Shown: positions 12,285-23,203 of the stretch, piece after piece
Position numbering within the stretch: position 1 is the stretch's first letter
Layout of the letters: every line of letters starts with the position of its first letter
Assembly: GCA_023105745.1 (NCBI GenBank)
Contig: JALGQZ010000004.1
Span: 8,877,951 to 8,941,950 of the forward strand
DNA: 64,000 nucleotides
Source: Austropuccinia psidii
Lineage: Eukaryota > Basidiomycota > Pucciniomycetes > Pucciniales > Sphaerophragmiaceae
Direction: 5' to 3'
The notes under the pieces: model-generated
What the model was told of the DNA's origin: nothing
Databases searched by the model: none
What the model saw: the letters and a program-made list of their open reading frames with translations, nothing else
Translations under genes and position numbers: made by a program

Positions 12285-13096
12285 CAAAACTAGATGAAAT
12301 ATGGAAAAAAGAATATGATGAAGGATGATTCCACCTCCTTGATGGAATCCTCTACCATAGAACTAAACATACATGTATTATGGCTCAAAAAGATAGAACT
12401 CTGATAAACACTATACTACATGAATGTCATGATAGTGTTGCAGCTGGACATCTCTCAGGAGACAGAACACTAGAGAGAGTAAAAACCTGGTCTTGGTGGC
12501 CAAATTGGAAGAAAGATGTTGAAGAATACTGCCAAACCTGTGACAGATGCCAGAAAGCAAACAGAGCCACAGGAAAAAAAATTTGGAATGATTATCCAAA
12601 TCCAGGAACCAAAATACCCTTGGGAAATAGTTCACGTTGAGTGGGTAACAGAATTACCTCCAGGACAAGACAGAAGTTACAATGCATGCCTAGTATTAGT
12701 TGACAGATACAGCAAAACTCCAATGTTCTTACCATGTCACAAAGATGATACAGGTATGGACACAGCCATAATGATATGAAATAAATTTATTAGCCATACA
12801 GGCTTATTTCAAAATATCATAAGTGATAGAGACCGAAAATTCCCTTCAGCATCATGTAAAAACCTCCATAACCTGTTTGGAACAAAATTATCATTCTCAA
12901 CAGCTTACCACCCCCAAACTGATGGCCTAGCAGAAACAATGATATAAACCTTAGAAGACTGATCAGGAGATTTTGTACTTATGGCCTAGAACCCAAAGAT
13001 TCTGATGGTTCTACCCATGATTGGTGTACATTAATACCAGATCTTGAACTGGCATACAAAACATCAATCCATTCTTGAACTGGAAAGACACCAGCA
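12285..13096 (+). pseudogene. Integrase zinc finger and catalytic core of element 1
   Basis: The HHCC finger is visible as [16 protein letters not shown] and CQTCDRCQK (12420-12560). The catalytic core begins near 12630. The first acidic block reads VEWVTELPP where element 3 has IDWVTALPP, so the catalytic Asp is Glu here. Later blocks SDRDRKFPS (near 12820) and QTDGLAET (near 12920) are recognisable but sit among stops and indels. This copy cannot make an active integrase. Confidence 0.75.
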
Positions 13097-13729
13097 ATGC
13101 TAGAAAAAGGCTGTAATTCAAGACCTCCTTATGATACCCTCAAAAAGGACTTAGTGGATATACACCCAACAGCAAGTAGCTTCAAGTTGATGCTTGAAAA
13201 AGTGAGACACCATGCAAACAGATGTATGCAAGATTCTTTCAAGTATTCAAAAGAAAGATGGGATAAAAGCCATAAACCACCTGACCTCAAAATAGGAGAC
13301 ATGGTCCTAGTGTTGACTCTAAATTTCAATAATATAAAATGCCAAAAGAAATTGAAAGATTCCTTTGCAGGACCATTTATGATAAAAGCACTACATGGAC
13401 CTAATGCTGTGCAACTAGAGCTCACAGGTGAATCAATGAACAAACACCCAAATTTCCCTGTAAGTCTGATAAAACCTTACAGCTCAAGTAACAAGGAGCT
13501 ATTTCCACTAAGAAATAAACCCCCACTTGAAATACCCCCTTTAGAAGAAGGAGAAGAAAAGAAAACTGTCAAAGTCCTCAAAGAAAGAAGGACAAGAAAC
13601 AAGAAAGAAAGAGAATACCTTATAAGGTATAGAAATCCAACTCAAAAATATAAATGGCTACTTGAGAAGGATATAACAAATGCTGATAAACTATTAAGAA
13701 GCTTCAGATATGAAAGCAAGCCTAAATAA
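13097..13729 (+). pseudogene. Integrase C-terminal domain and chromodomain of element 1
   Basis: One open frame of 210 residues covers the integrase C-terminal part (the KIGDMVLVLT and GPFMIKALHG blocks, residues about 70-115) and ends in a chromodomain-like segment. That segment reads REYLIRYRNPTQ then KWLLEKDITNADKLL (residues about 170-205). Chromodomains at this place define chromoviruses and guide insertion to modified chromatin; that role is family knowledge. The stop lies at 13727-13729. Confidence 0.8.
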
Positions 13730-13839
13730 TAAAAAAATCAAGCATTATTGAGCTTCAAGACTAAGAAAGTCTATTGAAGAGGTAGGACAGTGGATGATAC
13801 CCTATTTAACTATATCAGACTGTGGTACAGTCTTTCTCT

Positions 13840-13850
13840 GTGGTAGGGAA
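13840..13850 (+). other. Polypurine tract of element 1
   Basis: GTGGTAGGGAA ends directly at the start of the 3' LTR. Element 3 has the same GGTGGTAGGGAA before its 3' LTR (minus strand, about 29991-30002). It is the expected primer for plus-strand DNA. Confidence 0.6.
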
Positions 13851-15771
13851 TGTGAGCCTTTGAGATATGACCACATATCCAAAAAGGTCACAAGAAAATT
13901 CTATAATAACTATACTTATAATAATTATCTTAAAACTAGTAAAAATACAATAAATAGGTACCAAACCTGAATTGACCCAGAATCTAATGGGTAAACATAT
14001 GAAAGAAATTAAACCATTAGATTCCTCATGGTAAAATACACATATGTCATTTTTATGGCATATCTGAAAAGTCAATAATTGCTGAATAATAAGTAATAAT
14101 ACCCTAAAAAGGACATAAAGTCTTATTTAACTCAGAAACCAATGAAAAAACATGTGAAATAAATGGTATAATTGGATTTTCCATGAAGCACCACACATAA
14201 AACAATTACATGGCTATTGTCTAAAGTCAATACTTAAGGAATTAAGCTGAATATATGCACTTTTTTGGTCAATGCATATATTCATGGTTTTTAGCTAATA
14301 TCTCTTGAAATAAACAAGATATAGAGTTAAACCAAAAGGAAAGTCACCACATCATTACTGTAAGAGAACAGATATGAACTTTACTCTATAAGCTATAAAC
14401 AAGGTTAAAACTTGTAATGGTTTATTGAGCAAAATCACTGGAGCTGTTGACCACTTTGTTGTGAAAGTGGTCCAAACTTAAAACAAAGTAGACATTCAGA
14501 TTCTACTAGCTTATACGTGAAGAAAGATGTAAATTTTATCATAATATTCAAGGTATACCCCTTGAAATCAAGGCTTGAATTTTGACAGAAAAGATGAGTT
14601 ACAAGAAAAATCATCAAAAATAGAGTTTTGATTATGTAATAGAATGCTCTTGGGAGCTTAGTAAGAACATGCCAAGCTATTTTAATTTACTCCCAGAATA
14701 GATGTAGCGTGTATAACCTAAGAGGTATTCATGATCAAAGCTTAAGCTTAAAATTGATCATTTTTGATCACTCACTGTAATCTTATTTCAAGTTTAACAG
14801 TTATATAAGTGATAAATCTGGTGAATACTATTAGATTATGATAAATAATAATAAAATCAACAAATTTTAGGCTTCTTCCAAGCCTATGATGTCATCAAAT
14901 TTAGAATTATAGTGATAACTCTAAGTAATGGCGTCATAATGAGATAAGACAGTTTGATCATGACATAATCATCACTAAACCTTAAAATACTGATCATTTC
15001 CAGTGAATACCATCATTAAACGTCTACTAAAAGCCTACTGGACTCTAGAAGGGAGGTATTTACTATGAATAGAGCTCTTTTTACTCTATTTTCCCCTCAG
15101 ACACATCAAAACAATTAAATAATTATATCCAAAGGTAACATCTTTCATTCTTCAATCTCTTATATTATCAAATACCAAAATTTATCTCTATCATAATCAT
15201 CATCTTTGACATGATTACTCCAATTATTCTCTTGTTTTGTTATAATTCTCTTAAAAATCTCATTTCCATGTAAAATCAAGAAAATTTGTAATTTCTTTTA
15301 TCTTTAGATAAAATTTAAATAATCTGTATTTAAATTATTTGGCATAAATTCATTCAAAATTATGATATTAAGCATCAAAAGTAGGTTATGTTCTCTTATT
15401 ATACTAATTTCTCTCTATTATTACTATCAAGAATTCTTTAAATGATATAAATAGTATTTATATTAATATATAACTTTAATATTAGTAATATTATTGTTAC
15501 TAATTGTTTTTTATGCCTTTATTATTTGTTGGTAACAATAATCAAGTGCTTCTAAATATATTAATTATCATATATTAATGTATTTATCTATTCTATTATT
15601 CTTTCATAATATAAATTGTATTATTATAATTATTTTTTATGCCATAATTATAATAAATCTTTATTATTATAATTATTTCTTATCTTATTTATTTAATCTA
15701 TAAGGACGTTCATAGTACAATAAGTAAAATATTAGTAATTTTTACTTATTGTTTCATAGTCAAGCCTTACA
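13851..15771 (+). repeat. 3' LTR of element 1 (A type)
   Basis: It begins TGTGAGCCTTTGAG and ends GCCTTACA, with TG and CA termini. It matches 5352-7277 along its length with scattered differences. The TATA box position reads TATGAATAGAG, one change from the 5' LTR. Confidence 0.92.
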
Positions 15772-15776
15772 ATCCT
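15772..15776. repeat. Target site duplication of element 1, right copy
   Basis: ATCCT, identical to 5347-5351. Confidence 0.85.
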
Positions 15777-16290
15777 GAAGTCCCATCAGGAGTTGAAAAT
15801 TCAGAAACTGGATACTCCTTTCCAAATGGACCATCCTTTTTACTCCATAAATTTCTTCTCACATTTGAAATAGGAGCTCCATTATTTGATATGGTTTCTT
15901 CCCAAAAAATCAATTATTGCACTTTGAAGTCCTGAGATTCCAATAGGAAAAAAAGTCTTTCCCTTCTTTAAGCACTCAGTGCAGGCAGGATCAAGAACTT
16001 CAACTGCCTTGTAACCACCATTTTCTTAGGTTGTATCAAAGACATGAGGAGTAGCCATGGACCAAGGAGAGCTTAATATGCTATAGATTCCAGACCCATA
16101 AATAACAGAGGGTAGTGACCCAGGAGCACAAGATGCAGTGATTGTATTAAGTCTAAAAATCATTATATAAGAGAAGATAAATTCAATTTCAAAGTAAGAT
16201 AAATTTTTCAAAATTTTGTTAATGAAGTCATCAAATTGTGGGGCCAGAGGACTCAATCTGGCCCCCATGGAAGTAATCATTTTTTGGTCT
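15772..16290 (-). pseudogene. D-type gag-like protein, N-terminal half
   Basis: The minus strand from about 16290 encodes a broken N-terminal part. A cysteine motif reads VEVLDPACTECLKKGK (near 15975-16010), followed after a short gap by frame-broken sequence that runs into the target duplication at 15772-15776. The reading would continue at 5351, on the other side of element 1. A C-x2-C plus basic pattern suggests a zinc-binding, nucleic-acid-binding segment; this is weak inference. Stops at about 16025 and 15870 show it was already decayed or has decayed since. Confidence 0.5.
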
Positions 16291-17009
16291 CAAGACTCAT
16301 GGCCTTGGAACACCCTTCCCAATTCATCTGAAAATATCCTTCAAAAATGCCTCTGGTTCCATTCTATGGCCCCCCTGGGACCCCATCAATTCTGGACCCA
16401 GGGTCCCCATTTTGATCCAAGGGGCCTTCAATAGCACCTACAAACTGTCTCCTGTGGGCTGTAGGCCACAAAAAATCATATATACATAAAAACAGAAATT
16501 GACCATAAAAGGCCCAAATGGGCTTGATTCATCAATAGGACATTATTTGATGGTATTTAAGGACAGGACCTCTGACCTCAAAGATTTATTAATTTCTTTT
16601 ATCTTGTACAATTGGAAACAATTTTCAGTCTGGGCCAAGAAGGTGGAATATGGCCATTTTAATACCCATGGCATCAATATAGCAATTATTGATCATTTTT
16701 TGTTTCTGAACAAGAATCTGATATTGAAACTTGGGGTACGTTCCATTTTATGGTAATACTTCAAGAAACTTCATAACAGAGAAAATCAAGACATACTCAA
16801 GAATAAATGAGAGAAAGACTTATTCAGGGTTAATATGGAAGTTCAATATTATTTAAGGGTATCAAAGGGTTTAATATGGAAGTATTTTGAGGATATTGAT
16901 CAAGAGGTGGAAAAATTCAAGAAATTCAAAATCTGTAAAAAATGTGGGGAAAAGAGGATCCAACTCAATATTGGCAGTTTATTATGGTGTTCCTGAGCCC
17001 AACACCTTC
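16291..17009. other. Repeat-like remnant, no clear gene
   Basis: An open frame at 16216-16434 is rich in Pro/Trp/Gly and resembles no domain. The stretch lies between the D pseudogene and a C-type polypurine tract, so the last part may be the decayed 3' end of a C-type element. I see no pol motif to confirm it. Confidence 0.35.
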
Positions 17010-17755
17010 AAGAGGGGGATACTATCAGATCCCTTATCAAGAGTAAGGGAATTCAACCTTAAGCCCTTTCAAACTCACCAAATCAGCAAAGCCTTTTTGT
17101 GTTTGGGCATTCAGCTTCAGTGAACATTTTTTGAGACACCATACAGTTCTGGATTCACCAATACAGTATTTGAATCCTTGTACAGGCTTTATTCACCAAA
17201 TACATTTTTGGATTCTCCAATTTTAAACTTTATGATCACTACTAACTCACACAATACCTCCTGTACAGACCCTGCACCTTCATAATGGGCCTATATAGTT
17301 CAAATCAATTCCTCTTTCAGAAATCTTTACTCTTTTGACCTGGGATGGTTGATTCTCACATATACCAGCCCTTTTTCCTCCCTCTGGGTATTTTTCCCCA
17401 GTTAATTAATATATTTTATTCATTAATAATAAGTATTCTATTCTTTCCATTGGAATTTGTTTTCTATCAAAATTAAGCCAGTATTTTCCTTTTCCTCACC
17501 TTTTCAGTGGAGCTGTGGTGGCCATATCCTTATTGATCCTTTTCTTTCCTTCTGAAAGGTTGAAACAGTGGACTTGGACTTGTTTGTGGTTGGCTCCTTT
17601 ATTTATTAATGCTTATATTTTGTTTCTTATTTCTTATTTCTTTATTATTAGTAATATTATCTTATTGATACTATTAAGTGTCTCTCTTCCTTTTTCCTCT
17701 GAGCCCTCAGAAAGTGAGCTCCAGGAAATCTTCACTGAGAAGAGCCCCTTTGATA
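17010..17755 (+). repeat. Degraded C-type LTR with polypurine tract
   Basis: AAGAGGGGGATAC (17010-17022) is followed by TATCAGATCC, close to the TGTCACAACC start of the C LTR at 58533. Later parts match in order: CCCCAGTTAATTAATATATTTT (near 17397) against 59560-59585, and GGCCATATCCTTA with AGGTTGAAACAGT against 59700-59755. The end CCCCTTTGATA corresponds to CCCCTGTGACA. It is about half the length of the intact C LTR, so internal deletions occurred. Confidence 0.65.
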
Positions 17756-19085
17756 TATGAGCTCTTCAAAGTTTGGCAAAGCAGCTAATTTTAAGATTCT
17801 TTCCATAAGGTTTATGCAAATATCAGATATAAATAAATATAATAATGATAGTTAAAAACTTATTTACACTGGGGTGAGGAACAAAACATGGGTTTGAAAG
17901 TTGACATAACTCACTTTCATGATTCTTCTTCTTAATCAAAAAAAATAAAAACTGCCATATATTATTGACAGAAAGTTTTTTTGCATTTTTTCATAATTTA
18001 GGAACAAAAACTTCCAAATGGAGAATCCCTTTTAAGAGTAATTTATTCTTTTGTCTCTGTGGAAATATAATTGAGTGTCAACCAATTTTATGAAGTGGAA
18101 AGCCAACTTTTCAATTTCAATTATTCAATTTTTGGAAACATTAATAGAAATTATTCTTGAATGGAGAAATTGAATAATATTTATTTTCAAAATTCTTGAG
18201 TGTTTAATAAATGTAGGATTAATTTATAGCTTGTGAGAAAATTCCAAATTAAAAACTAGTACCAAATTCTAATTCAAAAATGTGAGTAATTTTATATATA
18301 AATGTAGTTTTCAGAGTATAAATAAAATTCATACCTTGAAGGAATCTCCTAAAAATCCACAAAAACAACCCAATTGGAAAATAATCTTCCAATACCCTAT
18401 TGAGAGGATTAAGAGTTTGTGCATTATTCCTTCTATAGCTTAATGATTCTATCAAAATGTATGAGAATTCAGCCTGTACTCACAAATATATTATTTCATT
18501 TTCAAAAACAAAGGAAAGAATTTCTTCAAATCTTAAGCTCTTTAAAAGAAGTTGAAGGGGATCAATCCTTCCAAACATTTGGTAGGTCTCTTCTCAAAAG
18601 AAGAATATCTTAGACCTCTCAGGTTGAAGAAATAGAAACATACAAATTTTTTGAATTTTTTTGTGAAAAAATTGATTATAAGCAGTTTTTTAAACAAAAA
18701 GATTTTGATTCAAAAATGTTTGAAGTTGAGAATATTGATATCTAATAAAATAATTGTCAGGGGAAAAAATGGACAAAAGAAAGGATATGTGAGGAGATGA
18801 GGAAAGAGGCTATTTTAATTTTGGTACATAGAAAAGGAAATACTTCATGGTTAATGGATTGATATTTATTTTGAACCAATTGGTTTTTTCTTTCAAATGA
18901 TTTTCTAAAATTACGCATTATTGTAAAATTCTACCATTTAAACAGTTAAATTAATCTTATGTAAATTAATTGTGAATGTTTAAAATACAGCTTGGAAGAT
19001 GACAAAAGAATAATAGCAAGTTGAAAGCCTGATTTTACCTTCTACCCCTACTGGAAGGGGTAGCTTTTTTCCATGGTTAATTTTA
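17756..19085. other. AT-rich spacer, no gene recognised
   Basis: No domain, RNA gene or known repeat is visible. Open frames at 18249-18455 and 18419-18613 overlap on opposite strands and have no family resemblance. A pair of short complementary tracts lies at about 19036-19070 (CTACCCCTACTGGAAGGGGTAG), which could form a small hairpin. Confidence 0.4.
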
Positions 19086-19090
19086 AGTGT
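19086..19090. repeat. Target site duplication of the solo A LTR, left copy
   Basis: AGTGT precedes the LTR start and is repeated exactly at 46873-46877, nearly 28 kb away, after its other half. Confidence 0.8.
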
Positions 19091-19265
19091 TTTGAGCATT
19101 TGGAAAATTACCACATATCCAAAAAGGTCACAAGAAAAACTTTAAAATAATTATTCCTCCAAACAATTATTCTAAAATAAGTGAAAATACCATAAAAAGG
19201 CATAAATGTTGAATTAACTTAGAATCTGATTAATAAACATGTGAGATAAGTTACACCATTATATA
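19091..19265 (+). repeat. Solo A LTR, left fragment
   Basis: The first about 175 bp of an A LTR: TTTGAGCATTTGG, then CCACATATCCAAAAAGGTCA, to TTACACCATT. The rest resumes at 45121. The two parts sum to about 1.93 kb, the normal A LTR length. Confidence 0.82.
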
Positions 19266-21032
19266 TGTGAACCTTAGAGGTATTTTCATATACCCAAAAG
19301 ACCCCAAACAAAACATTTATATACAAACATAAATAAAATAAATTTATTTACATTATTAAAATAAAAATTAAAATATAAATATGAATTTATATACAAAATC
19401 AAAAATTTAATTATAATTTAAAAATAAAAACATTAAATTTGAAAATTGTAAAAACACATTTTTACTTGTAAAAATTAAGTAAACATGAATTTTTAACCAA
19501 ATTACCCAAAATAAAACAATTTTGGAAAAAAGTTAAATGAATTTTATCATAACTTTTTATCTAACAAAAAAACATATAAAATTTATTTCATCATTGGATT
19601 CCTTATAAAAAAGTTAGCTGGGGTCACCTCTGAGTGAAATTTGTGTAACTCTTCTCTAAATAAGCTTAAATTAGGTTTTTTGGTACTTTCGGTTTGAAAG
19701 TTGAAAATCCTCAAAACCTTAATTTAATTCACATCACATGTAGTGTTAATCATCAATTTTTGTGTTCAAATTGAGGTGTTGTGTATAGTTTAGAAGTTAT
19801 GAGGAATTGAAGTATTTTCAATTGAATTCAATAGAATTGTCAAAATGTGTGCATGTGTATTATACTGTAAAACTCAATTGAATTACATTAGTAAGTTGTA
19901 AGTATAATAAATGATGAGGAATTAAAGGGAAAAATAAATTGGAAAGATTAAATTTGGGGGGAAAGTAACTCTAGCTCTAAGGGGGAGCCAGACCCCCAAA
20001 ATCCTTACTGAAAGGCGTGAGATGTCAAAATACATGCAAATTTCATCACTTTTGGCCTGGAATTGAGTCACAGGGTCTGTGACTCAATTTATGATGAGGT
20101 TTTGATACCAACCAGGGCAGTTTTAACTGTTTCCAAGGGGGTAAAACTACCCTTAAGATAAATCAATCTTAGTAAAAACAGCCTTAACTGGTTTCTACGT
20201 CTCTTACACTCATTCTGACCTGTTTTTGAAGGCTCTAGGCCAGGTATTACTATAGTAATGGCTAAAAATAGCAAAAAAAAAGGCTAAAACCAGCCCTTTT
20301 TTGGTCTAAACCAGGGTTTAATGATGCCATAATTGGCTTTTCTGTTGTCAGAGTGTTTTCAAGACTTACAAGAGTAAATTTTACTTTTGGAGTAAGAAAA
20401 TTGATGGCTATAAAACAATGTCTTCTTTGCCCGACTTTTCTCTTCTGGTTAGAATCTTTTCCTTTTATAATTAGTTTAAACACTGTTAAACCAATGAATA
20501 AAATATTTCAACCACCCTTCCAATATCATTTTAAACCTCTTAACCACAAGAAAAAAATAATTATAATCATTGTTTGTAACTCTTATAATCATTTTTACCC
20601 CTCAACCACCCCAAAAGTGAATTAAAGCATCTTTCATCACTGTTAACTTTGTCACTTTGCTTCCAAATTCACTCTGGTCACTTTTGGGCATGTTTTATCT
20701 TTAAATATCTTTTTAAATAATTTTTTCTTTAGTTAATTGCTCACAGTTCTTTGCTCAATTAATTCCAATTTAAATTGCTCTTGAAGAAATTTCTTTTGTA
20801 GCCTTAAATATATCTTGTAGAGTATTGTTGGATAAATATTTATTTTTGGTAAAACAATAGATGTTTATCATATTATTGTTTTCTACTTACAAAGTTAAAA
20901 ACAATAAAATTGGCGTGTTTTCTCTCTAAAAATACTATTTCTTACTATCTTTAAATAATTTTACCTTATCCAAATTTTGAGCACAGGAAAAGTACTTGAT
21001 ATTTCATCAAAGTTTCATATCCACACCTTACA
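19266..21032 (+). repeat. 5' LTR of B element 2
   Basis: It begins TGTGAACCTTAGAGG and ends ATATCCACACCTTACA, 1767 bp. The TATAAAAC box lies at 20409-20416. It matches 43072-44865 in reverse complement and 1615-3156 directly. Confidence 0.9.
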
Positions 21033-21034
21033 TT

Positions 21035-21043
21035 TGGGGGCCC
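21035..21043 (+). other. Putative primer-binding site of B element 2
   Basis: TGGGGGCCC follows the LTR after a TT spacer, the same arrangement as in the A elements. Confidence 0.5.
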
Positions 21044-21257
21044 AGCTGTGATATTTTACCTGTGACATATTTTTTTACTCTTTTTTAATCCTTTTTTGTT
21101 ATATTGAAAACTTTAAAAAACATATAAAAATTACTTATAATTCAAAAAATCCATAAAAGAATATTTTTTTTCATATTATGAGTGAGGCTAACATTTTTAT
21201 TTCTTTTTTTGAAACGCCTTTTTTTACTTAATTAATTGGCTTTTTCATTAGTTTTAG

Positions 21258-22132
21258 TGTCTGGAAATGTCGTAATACAAGAAAACATTGAAACAGCCTC
21301 AACAGTTACCAGAATTATTCCTGCCAGTACTGTTGATTCTGCCCATAATAGTACTGCTATTGTGACTCAGAATAATCAACCTGAACCAATTTCTTCTGAA
21401 TTTATTAACTTGGATAAAAGTAATACTCTTCAGAAAGCTAAGAATTTGGCCAATAGTAAGTTTTTTGTAGTAAAATTACTATTTTAAAGCTTTTTAATCA
21501 TAAAATATGCCTTCAACCAGATCAGAAAACAGCTATAATCCCTCAAGCGGCTCCCAGAAAGGTCATAGACATGATTAAGGCAGAAGCCAATCAGCTACAG
21601 AAGGACAAGCATCAGTTGATGACCTCTAAATTAATAAATTGTGTCATTCTGAAGCTGATAAGACTGTTTTACCTTCAAAATGAGCTGACACTGCCACAAG
21701 AGCCTTGGTGGACATTTACAAAGCCAGCCAGAAGGCTTACAACAATGCATTTCAGAACAAAGAGTACCAGATCCTTTCATATCTGTGGAAAAACTGCATG
21801 AATTCTTACCTGACTGTGAGAGAATTCCTGGGCCATCCCAACACTTTCAAGGTACTCAATGGATGGCATCCATTGATGGAAAAGAAGAGCATGATGCTCT
21901 TAACAGAAGAATGGAGGAAAAACAACCCTCCACCACCCAAGCAAGTGCCAAAAACAGACCCAGTGGCCAGCAGCAGCAATTACAATGTGAAAAAGCAGCC
22001 ACAAGCTTAGAAAAAGGGCAAAGGAAAGGCACCAGCCACAAAACCTTACAGCCAGGGCTACAGGATGCCATGGCAAGAACAATGATGGAATTACAAAGGA
22101 AGAAGAAAGCCAGATTAAAATATCAGAAATGA
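21258..22132 (+). pseudogene. Leader exon, intron and ORF1 of B element 2
   Basis: A splice acceptor (GTTTTAG, ending 21257) opens an exon to 21455. A 65-nt intron (21456-21520, GTAAGT to CAACCAG) follows. Element 4 keeps the same intron at 42658-42595. Downstream, two frames overlap. One (21705-22010) has a conserved MNSYLTVREFLGH and LNGWHPL segment shared with A. The other (21785-22132) has a Gln-rich part and ends ARTMMELQ...KYQK. The stop TGA overlaps the ATG of the next frame as ATGA at 22129-22132. Function of ORF1 is unknown; by position it is a gag N-terminal product. Confidence 0.55.
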
Positions 22133-23203
22133 TTTCTGACATTTTTGATGCTATCCCAGAGCTGTATGAAGCTATGACTGATGTAAAAAGTCATATTTCT
22201 GATAAACATTCATCAATTTGTAAAAATGTTAGAACAAATAACTTGAGTCTGAGCCAAATCAATGAAACACTTATATTTTTTGAAAAAGTTTTAAGAACAA
22301 TTAAAACTTCCAGTAATGATAATTCTTTTGGCAATAAGATAAATGAGCAATCTGCCATTATTAAAGAATTAACAGACAAATATTCTAAATTCAATATTGA
22401 TGACATAATTGAAACAAGAATAAAACAAGCCTAAATTACTATCAAAGAGGATAAGAAGAAAGCTCTTGATGATATTTCAAAATCATTTACTAAAGTAAAG
22501 ACACATATAATTGCCTTGAAAAAGTGTTTTGATACCTCAAAGGAGGAAATATCAAAATTATCAATAAAGTTAAATAAGCCTATCTCTGATAATACTAAAC
22601 AAACAGAATTATGGAATGAGCTGACATATCAAGAGTATGATTGTAAAAGGAATGTAATGAACTCTATACAAACCTTGAAACATGAATTAAGAAATTCACA
22701 AAGGTGTATCATCAGTAAAATGAATGATAATGAGCAACTACTAAACACCTTGCCAAGAATGTCTACACATCTGAATCAAAATGAGGGTACAAGGATTCCC
22801 AATCCAAAAGTATTGGATATTGAAAATTTACAGTTAAAAAATGAATTTTCTACTTCTTTTCATAACCTGGAACAATCAATGGGCCAAGCACTCTTGAAAG
22901 AAGCTTCAAAACTTAAGGAATGGCCTCACTTCAGTGGTTAAGGAGAATATGATCATATGGAATTCATCAGAGGCATTGACATGATCAAAGAAGATTTTGA
23001 ATTACCAGCCAGATTATTAACAGCTAGATTTAACACCCTGTTTACCAAATCTGCTCACAGATGGTATATCAAATTGATACAAGCACATGGACACCAAAGT
23101 TGGACTTGGTGGAAAACCCAAATTAACAACAAATGGGCCAATGATGCTTGGAGGTTCAAAGTTGAAACAGCCTTTGAATCTGCAAAACTCAATTCTGATA
23201 AAG
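22129..23203 (+). pseudogene. gag capsid region of B element 2
   Basis: From the ATG at 22129 the frame encodes a polar, probably coiled-coil segment (22129-22434). A TAA at 22432-22434 breaks it, and it resumes to 22941. The capsid-like block follows (LKEWPHFSG, EYDHMEFIRGIDMIKEDF, QSWTWWKTQINNKWANDAW; 22910-23160). A TAA replaces a codon at 22939-22941. The frame is cut at 23203 by a 957-bp foreign piece and resumes near 24161. Confidence 0.7.

Larger units (their letters stand above)
5352..15771 (+). mobile_element. Full-length A-type Ty3/Gypsy chromovirus-like retrotransposon, element 1
   Basis: About 10.4 kb with two direct LTRs (5352-7277 and 13851-15771), a primer-binding-like site, gag and pol in Ty3/Gypsy order with a C-terminal chromodomain, a purine-rich tract before the 3' LTR, and a perfect 5-bp target duplication. 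Coding DNA is broken into many frames by stops and frameshifts, and the reverse transcriptase YIDD motif reads YIFD, so this copy cannot be autonomous. It inserted into a D-type pseudogene on the minus strand. The LTRs differ by scattered substitutions and small indels, which implies an old insertion. Confidence 0.93.

Noticed and set aside
19036..19070. Short hairpin CTACCCC...GGGGTAG as a terminator or RNA gene
   Set aside because: Too short and unsupported; bacterial-type terminators are not expected in this genome and no RNA family is recognised.
20353..20625. 90-codon plus-strand frame in the B LTR, also seen at 2462-2695
   Set aside because: It recurs only because the LTR is repeated, overlaps the TATA box region, and is broken in other copies. 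No protein-level conservation beyond DNA identity.
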